A DNA stretch of 64,000 bases, taken from assembly GCA_945859605.1 (NCBI GenBank), contig OX243815.1:45890619-45954618 (forward strand), in the 5' to 3' direction. The translations under genes were made by a program, and so were the position numbers. The notes beneath the pieces were generated by a model. It did not search any database. It worked only from the letters and a program-made list of their open reading frames with translations, and was not told where the DNA came from. This document shows positions 62,801 through 64,000 of the stretch, in pieces. The DNA comes from Lumbricus rubellus (Eukaryota; Annelida; Clitellata; Crassiclitellata; Lumbricidae). Every line of letters begins with the position of its first letter. Position 1 is the stretch's first letter.

Positions 62801-64000
62801 CATTTTCTCGATATGCTGAATTTTTTATGTATATAAAAATGTGTATGGAGTTAACATATTTGCATTATATTAACTGCTGAGAGATCACAATGTACCTTAG
62901 GTAAACGAAAATAAATAATAATAGTAATGTCAACAAAATGAGGCTTTATTTTCCAGACATTTTCGCATTGCACTTAATTTTTTAATCTTGGGGGATCTGT
63001 ACTTTCCCTGAGGCTAAACCCGATATTAATCTATGTCGTTGGTCTTTCAGCTGAAGAAGCCAGTTGCCACTGCCGCTGCCGCCCCAAAACCCGCAGAGAA
63101 CAAGAAGAAGAATACGACGAACGTGTCAGCACAGCACGATAGTTCTCGATCAAGCGTACGATCAAGGATCGAATCACCTGACTCGTCGGTGTCGTCCAAT
63201 CCTTCGTCACCAGTGTCGTCCACAAAGTCGTCACCTCTCGGACTGTCAGGTAGTCGTAAAAATATATTGTGTCTCGATGCTGAGAAGTTTTTTAGCACTA
63301 TGATTTCGATATTCTATTTTTATTGAAATATTCGAATATTCTGAGTTATAACCGATTTTGTGCACATGATTGATTGTATGTGTTTCATATCCCAGAGTGG
63401 ATTGCATTCTGGGTCTGTGCTTTTTTTGGGTGGTGGCGGCGCCTTTCCCCTGCAATTTGTAGTAGGATACTGGTGGACAATTCACTTGCATCTTTTCGCT
63501 GCTTGATGACCTTTCTCTGTTCACATGCCTGTCATGTTGAGAGCACTTCTGAATAGCTCTACTGGGAGTGTGTTGTTGTTTTGTTTGTATGCATACTTGT
63601 TATAACGCCCCTTCAAACTCCCTACTCAGAGGCGCTCCCTGCTGCAGAGCAGACACTGCATCCAAGTTTCACGCAGAAGCACTGAGCAATTTTGCAAGTA
63701 AAGGACTTGCCCAAGTTCCTTACGCGGCGGCTTGCTCAAGGTGGATTCGAACCTGCAACCCTTCCGGCTCCAAGGCAACAATGCCAGCACTACACCACCA
63801 CGCCCCACGTCTTGCAGAGAGCACTTCTGAATAACTCAACTGTAAGTGTGAGAAGTGCTTCAAAAATGTTCATGTTAGATTATACTGCATTTAGTAACTT
63901 GAATCTCTTGTCTTCTTTCCCGCAGAACGAAATCGCGCTCCGCTAACAAACAAGCTGCACTCGGCACGCGCCATCACGAAAGCGCAGGGCGCGGGAAAAC
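38784..64000 (+). CDS. PDS5: PDS5 cohesin-associated regulator, 29 coding exons, 3' end beyond window
   Basis: PDS5 is a nuclear HEAT-repeat protein that binds the cohesin ring and, with WAPL, sororin and the acetyltransferases, controls cohesin release and maintenance of sister-chromatid cohesion. Twenty-nine exons with GT-AG borders and consistent phases join into about 1,216 residues without a stop. The order of conserved blocks matches animal PDS5: [20 protein letters not shown] followed by EAPY (about residues 70-95), [11 protein letters not shown] (129), [10 protein letters not shown] (270), ERTLDKK (400), [10 protein letters not shown] (570), LLERIAPV (600), [11 protein letters not shown] (826), RREYLKQN (970), [15 protein letters not shown] (990) and [10 protein letters not shown] (1050). 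After about residue 1125 the protein becomes a Ser/Pro/Lys-rich tail typical of the family. Vertebrate homologues have about 1,340-1,450 residues, so 100-250 residues probably lie past 64000. The family is certain; A or B paralogy is not meaningful here. Confidence 0.97.
39854..40048 (+). CDS. PDS5: PDS5 coding exon 2
   Basis: Sixty-five codons, phase 0 at both ends. Contains the strongly conserved [20 protein letters not shown] and the EAPY segment. The last 12 bases (GACCACCTTAAG) recur just downstream of the donor and begin a degenerate tandem array in the intron. Confidence 0.96.
40037..40560 (+). repeat. Degenerate 20-26-bp array starting at the coding exon 2 donor
   Basis: The exon ends GACCACCTTAAG|GTAAAATTAAG, followed directly by GACCACCTTAAGCTAAATTT and then many CACCTTAAGGTGAAATTAAG-like units. 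It is interrupted by the MITE at 40228-40298. Confidence 0.8.
40228..40298. mobile_element. TTAA-flanked palindromic MITE (family T1) in PDS5 intron 2
   Basis: TTAACCCTTTGATGCCGAGA at the left and CCGGCATTAAAAGGTTAA at the right; 71 bp including both TTAA. It interrupts the exon-2-derived tandem array. TTAA targets and CCC ends are the piggyBac signature. Confidence 0.75.
40590..40790 (+). repeat. Interspersed repeat shared with 46340-46480
   Basis: GTAGTTTTGAGACCATGAAA ... CTTCGGGTACCAGCTTATAA ... AGCTGAATTCCAAAGAGC parallels 46340-46480 (GTAGTTTTGAGAAAGCGAAA ... TTCGGGTACCAGTTAATAA). Family unknown. Confidence 0.6.
40860..40946 (+). CDS. PDS5: PDS5 coding exon 3
   Basis: Twenty-nine codons, phase 0, from [16 protein letters not shown] to RYFYLLE, with donor GAG|GTCAGT. 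The last 31 bases are the first copy of a 35-bp tandem repeat that fills the start of the next intron. Confidence 0.95.
40916..41370 (+). repeat. 35-bp minisatellite, exactly 13 units, containing the 3' end of coding exon 3 and its donor
   Basis: The unit GTCATTTAAACGATACTTCT + ATCTTCTTGAGGTCA repeats 13 times in exactly 455 bp. The first unit starts inside the exon. Units 1 and 12 read CTGGAG before the donor; the others read CTTGAG. Every unit carries GAG|GTCAGT. Confidence 0.95.
41821..41918 (+). CDS. PDS5: PDS5 coding exon 4
   Basis: Starts [16 protein letters not shown] after acceptor TTGTTGCAG. Ends in phase 2 (AG|GTTAGT), joining to the next exon as a serine codon. Confidence 0.94.
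42482..42608 (+). CDS. PDS5: PDS5 coding exon 5
   Basis: Acceptor TTTTTTTCAG. Encodes [17 protein letters not shown] and [10 protein letters not shown]. Ends AAG|GTACAC in phase 0. Confidence 0.94.
43158..43238 (+). CDS. PDS5: PDS5 coding exon 6
   Basis: Twenty-seven codons, phase 0 at both ends. Contains [20 protein letters not shown], matching the vertebrate AYDLAKALLKRTAQAIEPYI block. Confidence 0.94.
43442..43523. mobile_element. TTAA-flanked palindromic MITE (family T2) in PDS5 intron 6
   Basis: TTAACATGTTGGCCGCC at the left and GGCGGTCAATGTGTTAA at the right, with an internal perfect palindrome AGTACGAGTTAACTCGTACT. Confidence 0.6.
43545..43745 (+). mobile_element. LINE 3' fragment in PDS5 intron 6
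   Basis: CTTAGACAGTGTCGAGCCTT and ATCTGGAATGGCCTCCCATT belong to the RT C-terminus. The tail GGGAGCGCTTCTGAGCAG ... GTCGCTATATAAATTCTTGA follows. Confidence 0.75.
43888..43957. mobile_element. TTAA-flanked palindromic MITE (family T1) in PDS5 intron 6
   Basis: TTAACCCTTTAATGCTGAGA to CCGGCATTAAAGGGTTAA, 70 bp. Closely matches the copies at 40228, 46133 and 47584. Confidence 0.8.
44009..44149 (+). CDS. PDS5: PDS5 coding exon 7
   Basis: Forty-seven codons, phase 0. Encodes [14 protein letters not shown] and [10 protein letters not shown], both nearly identical to vertebrate PDS5. The donor is AAG|GTTGTT, weaker than its neighbours. Confidence 0.94.
44447..44662 (-). mobile_element. Full-length SINE in PDS5 intron 7, minus strand
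   Basis: Complement of the 15645 SINE: tail GCGCCCCTTCAAGCTATCTC, B box GGATTCGAACC, head CACTACACCACCGCGCCCC. Confidence 0.9.
44793..44908 (+). CDS. PDS5: PDS5 coding exon 8
   Basis: Encodes [20 protein letters not shown] and [10 protein letters not shown]. Ends phase 2 at CG|GTGAGA; the arginine is completed by the next exon (RFNDI). Confidence 0.94.
44952..45168. mobile_element. hAT-type MITE in PDS5 intron 8, TSD CTTCTGTC
   Basis: Starts CAGGGGGTCC and ends TGCCACTG, with an exact 8-bp duplication CTTCTGTC at 44944-44951 and 45169-45176. The interior has the family motif AAAAAGGTCATCAACTTTTT and poly-C tracts. Confidence 0.8.
45262..45850 (+). repeat. 19-bp minisatellite in PDS5 intron 8, about 31 units
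   Basis: The unit ACTTAATCATGTTTACAAG has limited variation (ACCAG, ACGAG, CCTAAT, CTTGAT) arranged as higher-order blocks: the run near 45350-45420 recurs near 45710-45790. Confidence 0.92.
45984..46096 (+). CDS. PDS5: PDS5 coding exon 9
   Basis: Acceptor TTTCTTGTTTAG. Encodes [12 protein letters not shown] and NHPELVRD, matching FNDIHVPIR and NHPDLAKD of vertebrate PDS5. Ends phase 1 at GGAG|GTGAGA. The intron before it holds a hAT MITE and a 19-bp minisatellite. Confidence 0.93.
46133..46204. mobile_element. TTAA-flanked palindromic MITE (family T1) in PDS5 intron 9, inverted orientation
   Basis: TTAACCCTTTAATGCCGAAG to CTCGGCATTAAAGGGTTAA, 72 bp. The asymmetric interior (TATAGGATTTCC) is inverted relative to the other copies. 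Confidence 0.8.
46340..46480 (+). repeat. Second copy of the 40590 repeat
   Basis: Shares the ordered blocks with 40590-40790 in the same orientation; both are in PDS5 introns. Confidence 0.6.
46560..46810 (+). mobile_element. Probable LINE 3' fragment in PDS5 intron 9
   Basis: Ends TTATAAGAGGTGCTTTGCAA + ATTCAATACAATAC, like the LINE tail, and its body is comparable in length to the other fragments. Weak. Confidence 0.4.
46871..47016 (+). CDS. PDS5: PDS5 coding exon 10
   Basis: Encodes [18 protein letters not shown] and [10 protein letters not shown], the latter an almost invariant PDS5 segment. Enters in phase 1 and ends phase 0 at AAG|GTGCTC. Confidence 0.94.
47584..47652. mobile_element. 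TTAA-flanked palindromic MITE (family T1) in PDS5 intron 10
   Basis: TTAACCCTTTAATGCCATGG to CCGGCATTAGAGGGTTAA, 69 bp, with the interior GGTATGGGGAAATCCTATAC. Confidence 0.8.
47915..48057 (+). CDS. PDS5: PDS5 coding exon 11
   Basis: Encodes [15 protein letters not shown] and [20 protein letters not shown]. Phase 0 in, phase 2 out (AA|GTAGGC). Confidence 0.93.
48575..48688 (+). CDS. PDS5: PDS5 coding exon 12
   Basis: Encodes [20 protein letters not shown], matching LVERIFAQYMVPHNLETTER of vertebrates. Ends phase 2 at a strong AA|GTAAGT donor. Confidence 0.94.
48755..48835 (+). mobile_element. LINE tail fragment in PDS5 intron 12
   Basis: GGAGCACTTCTGAATAGTTA ... GGGGTGCTATGTAAATTTCC + GAATGA repeats. 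Confidence 0.6.
49104..49234 (+). CDS. PDS5: PDS5 coding exon 13
   Basis: Encodes [20 protein letters not shown] and [15 protein letters not shown]. Ends phase 1 at CAC|GTAAGT. The last 52 bases and the donor are repeated once, 59 bp further on. Confidence 0.92.
49183..49300 (+). repeat. 59-bp tandem duplication of the coding exon 13 end plus donor
   Basis: Copy 1 (49183-49241) and copy 2 (49242-49300) differ at two positions only. Both end CTGTCAC|GTAAGTT. Confidence 0.95.
49440..49530 (-). mobile_element. LINE 3' tail fragment in PDS5 intron 13, minus strand
   Basis: AATTTATATAGCTCCTCTTC ... CTCAGAAGCGCTCCCGGCTC is the complement of the shared tail with its A-rich end. Confidence 0.7.
49642..49781 (+). 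CDS. PDS5: PDS5 coding exon 14
   Basis: Encodes [19 protein letters not shown] and [10 protein letters not shown], matching the vertebrate SPTCSCKQAEG block. Phase 0 out (GTG|GTACGT). A short repeat of TACGTTACACCAACC follows the donor. Confidence 0.93.
49945..50260 (-). mobile_element. SINE in PDS5 intron 14, minus strand, split by a LINE tail fragment
   Basis: The SINE tail and body run to ACGACTACACCATCAAGCG. A fragment of about 105 bp like 27640-27745 follows, then the SINE head resumes ACCACCGCGCCCC just before coding exon 15. Confidence 0.75.
50307..50537 (+). CDS. PDS5: PDS5 coding exon 15
   Basis: The longest coding exon so far, 77 codons, phase 0 at both ends. Contains [16 protein letters not shown] and an acidic stretch DSDDDAETD comparable to the acidic insertion of vertebrate PDS5. 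Confidence 0.94.
50556..50635. mobile_element. TTAA-flanked MITE (family T3) at the start of PDS5 intron 15
   Basis: TTAACCCTTTACCTGTTAAT to CGAACGGGTAAAGGGTTAA, 80 bp, only 18 bases after the exon 15 donor. Confidence 0.75.
50636..51066. repeat. Local tandem duplication of about 170 bp in PDS5 intron 15
   Basis: Copy A (50636-50806) and copy B (50819-51066, with the MITE at 50864-50943) share AATAAAATATTG, GAGGAAGAAGAA, CCATGGGTAT, AGTGACTTCGTTTT and GCATATGATGTTAATT in the same order. Confidence 0.8.
50864..50943. mobile_element. TTAA-flanked MITE (family T4), PDS5 intron 15
   Basis: TTAACCCTTTGGAACCCGGC to CCGGGTTCAAAGGGTTAA. It sits in one copy of a local duplication; the other copy has the empty TTAA site. 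Confidence 0.8.
51598..51688 (+). CDS. PDS5: PDS5 coding exon 16
   Basis: Encodes [20 protein letters not shown] then [10 protein letters not shown]. Ends phase 1 at T|GTAAGT and joins as serine with the next exon. Confidence 0.91.
52021..52090 (+). CDS. PDS5: PDS5 coding exon 17
   Basis: A 70-base exon encoding [20 protein letters not shown], matching AALQIFKNTGSKIEEDFPHI. Phase 2 out at TC|GTAAGT. Confidence 0.92.
52164..52395 (+). mobile_element. Full-length SINE in PDS5 intron 17
   Basis: GGACACGGTGGCGTAATGGG head, GGTTCGAATCC B box, GACTTTGGCTAAGTCCTTCA body and GGAGCACCTCTGAGTAG tail, then CAAACAAAC. Confidence 0.88.
52555..52665 (+). mobile_element. LINE 3' tail fragment in PDS5 intron 17
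   Basis: GGAAGCGCCTCTGAGTAGAC ... GGAGCGCTACATAAATTTTA + (GAAT)n. Lies 55 bases upstream of coding exon 18. Confidence 0.75.
52719..52842 (+). CDS. PDS5: PDS5 coding exon 18
   Basis: Encodes [20 protein letters not shown] then AIRCIDALC, aligned with RQAKYAIHCIHAI of vertebrates. Phase 0 out at GAG|GTAGGA. Confidence 0.93.
53083..53932. mobile_element. hAT-type non-autonomous element in PDS5 intron 18, TSD CCCTAAAG
   Basis: Starts CAGGGGTCTCAAACTC and ends GTGTTTGAGACCCCTG, with an exact 8-bp duplication CCCTAAAG at 53075-53082 and 53933-53940. GC-rich subterminal GGGCCGC palindromes lie near both ends. The 850-bp interior is AT-rich with no transposase. Confidence 0.9.
54134..54289 (+). 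CDS. PDS5: PDS5 coding exon 19
   Basis: Fifty-two codons, phase 0. Encodes [14 protein letters not shown] and [12 protein letters not shown], matching VTIGHIALLAPDQF and TFIVKDLLMNDR. Confidence 0.94.
54399..55107. mobile_element. TTAA-flanked element, possibly piggyBac-derived, PDS5 intron 19
   Basis: TTAACCTCTTACCCGTTTGA at the left and CCGGAAAAGGGTTAA at the right. The left subterminus holds three TTTGACCCGAGTATACTCGC units. A short frame near 54738 reads [14 protein letters not shown], the kind of acidic stretch seen at piggyBac transposase N-termini, then stops. Confidence 0.5.
55780..56070 (+). repeat. Probable retroposon 3' end with (TTTGA)n tail in PDS5 intron 19
   Basis: A pyrimidine-rich segment ends AATGAATAAACAAGATTTGA followed by four TTTGA units, as expected for a non-LTR or SINE tail. 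No coding match seen. Confidence 0.4.
56247..56315 (+). CDS. PDS5: PDS5 coding exon 20
   Basis: Twenty-three codons: [20 protein letters not shown]. It corresponds to the linker PGKKTTKLWVPDEEVSPET of vertebrates. Phase 0 both ends. Confidence 0.9.
56820..57010 (+). mobile_element. LINE 3' fragment in PDS5 intron 20
   Basis: GAGCCTTCTCGGTTGTTGGC starts a decayed reverse transcriptase tail. It ends GTGCTATATAAATTTTCGGA + ATGAAT repeats, about 20 bases before coding exon 21. Confidence 0.7.
57030..57166 (+). CDS. PDS5: PDS5 coding exon 21
   Basis: Encodes [17 protein letters not shown] and [20 protein letters not shown]. Ends phase 2 at CATCAA|GTAAGT. The CACATCAA|GTAAGTGC block recurs twice in the intron (donor G at 57246 and 57327). 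Confidence 0.94.
57155..57335 (+). repeat. About 80-bp repeat, two and a half units, with three copies of the coding exon 21 donor
   Basis: GGACACATCAAGTAAGTGCA is followed by two GGCACATCAAGTAAGTGCA copies. GCTCATGAATAAGCTGGGGC is shared between the first two units. Confidence 0.9.
57549..58998. mobile_element. piggyBac-like relic in PDS5 intron 21
   Basis: TTAACCCTTAAACACCGTCG at the left and CTCGGCTGTTAAGGGTTAA at the right. A reading frame from 57823 begins [20 protein letters not shown] and, after a frameshift, continues [16 protein letters not shown] with more acidic residues, like the acidic N-terminus of piggyBac transposases. The catalytic region is missing; instead a 340-bp segment is present twice in tandem (from 58208 and 58573). 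Confidence 0.6.
59190..59313 (+). CDS. PDS5: PDS5 coding exon 22
   Basis: Encodes [19 protein letters not shown] and [13 protein letters not shown], almost the vertebrate RLRLAAGSAIVKLAQEPCY block. Phase 0 out at AAT|GTAAGT. Confidence 0.95.
59314..60151 (+). other. PDS5 intron 22, nothing recognised
   Basis: AT-rich intron without a clear repeat copy. Confidence 0.5.
60152..60356 (+). CDS. PDS5: PDS5 coding exon 23
   Basis: Encodes [19 protein letters not shown] and [13 protein letters not shown], among the best conserved PDS5 segments. Ends phase 1 at AGCA|GTCAGT. Confidence 0.95.
60357..60897 (+). other. PDS5 intron 23 with degenerate TTAGTATTGT-like simple sequence
   Basis: Irregular TTAGTATTGT/TTCTTAGTAT units at 60400-60620; otherwise unremarkable. 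Confidence 0.6.
60898..61015 (+). CDS. PDS5: PDS5 coding exon 24
   Basis: Encodes [20 protein letters not shown] then DPDF. The acceptor lies in TTTAG|CAAGCAAG; a second AG four bases later would break the frame. Phase 2 out (GA|GTTAGA). Confidence 0.93.
61240..61315 (+). mobile_element. LINE tail fragment in PDS5 intron 24
   Basis: GGAGCACCTCTGAGCTTCTT ... GAGGCGCTATTTAGATCTCT + (GAAT)n. Confidence 0.6.
61419..61551 (+). CDS. PDS5: PDS5 coding exon 25
   Basis: Encodes [18 protein letters not shown] and [14 protein letters not shown], matching [14 protein letters not shown]. Phase 0 out (AAG|GTAGTT). Confidence 0.95.
62005..62127 (+). CDS. PDS5: PDS5 coding exon 26
   Basis: Forty-one codons, phase 0. 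Encodes [14 protein letters not shown] and [14 protein letters not shown], matching LYTVCDVAMNIIM and DPVLPARFFTQPD. Confidence 0.95.
62277..62500 (+). mobile_element. LINE 3' fragment in PDS5 intron 26
   Basis: Contains CTCGGTCGCTGGTCTTACAT and TTCTGGAATGGCCTCCC (the FSVAGxxFWNGLP block), and ends with the shared tail TAGAGGTGCTATAAAAAATT. Confidence 0.75.
62596..62655 (+). CDS. PDS5: PDS5 coding exon 27
   Basis: Twenty codons: [20 protein letters not shown], aligned with the vertebrate NYLPPEM segment that ends the HEAT region. Phase 0 both ends. Confidence 0.9.
63051..63249 (+). CDS. PDS5: PDS5 coding exon 28, start of the disordered tail
   Basis: Encodes a low-complexity Ala/Lys then Ser/Pro-rich tail, including [13 protein letters not shown], which parallels the SNASSSSNPSSPG stretch of vertebrate PDS5B. 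Phase 1 out at CAG|GTAGTC. Confidence 0.88.
63578..63806 (-). mobile_element. Full-length SINE in PDS5 intron 28, minus strand
   Basis: Tail AACGCCCCTTCAAACTCCCT, B box GGATTCGAACC, head CACTACACCACCACGCCCC. About 120 bases upstream of coding exon 29. Confidence 0.88.
63926..64000 (+). CDS. PDS5: PDS5 coding exon 29, truncated by window end
   Basis: Acceptor TTCCCGCAG. Encodes a basic tail beginning [19 protein letters not shown] after the split glutamate codon. It remains open at 64000, so the C-terminus and 3' UTR lie outside the window. Confidence 0.75.

Overview
This is a piece of animal nuclear genome from an assembly scaffold, with one 200-base run of N at 3086-3285. It carries a many-exon gene with GT-AG introns, animal-type transposons and a dense microsatellite background. 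The one gene I recognise, PDS5, looks like its vertebrate homologues but is clearly diverged. With the AT-rich, repeat-loaded intergenic DNA this suggests a marine invertebrate, possibly a deuterostome. The phylum cannot be settled from this sequence alone.

Layout. Positions 1-27.7 kb hold no gene I can support. They are filled with microsatellites, nested DNA transposons and pieces of LINEs and SINEs. Positions 27.76-34.71 kb hold a minus-strand gene of four coding exons. It encodes about 1,060 residues, mostly disordered, with a SUZ-like motif, a PAM2-like motif and proline runs. I do not recognise the family. Positions 34.7-38.8 kb are the divergent intergenic region, with one hAT-type MITE and the probable PDS5 promoter and non-coding first exon. 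From 38.78 kb to the window end lies PDS5, the cohesin regulator, on the plus strand. Twenty-nine coding exons join with matching phases into about 1,216 residues; the C-terminal end lies beyond the window.

Mobile DNA. At least seven insertions have an 8-bp target duplication (exact, or one mismatch) and short inverted ends, the signature of hAT elements. Five of them share an internal GATGACC(T)nAGTCA-type motif, amplified into a long array in one copy. A second class sits between TTAA sites with CCC-type ends (piggyBac-like). It includes tiny palindromic MITEs in PDS5 introns and one larger element with a possible transposase N-terminus remnant. A Tc1/mariner relic with arms of about 450 bp is interrupted by a hAT element. 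A tRNA-derived SINE family shares its 3' tail, a conserved hairpin that includes the LINE stop codon, with a CR1/L2-like LINE.

The most unusual structure is in PDS5 itself. Four exons (coding exons 2, 3, 13 and 21) are each followed by tandem copies of their own 3' end plus the 5' splice site. After coding exon 3 this is exactly 13 copies of a 35-bp unit, giving 13 successive GAG|GTCAGT donors.
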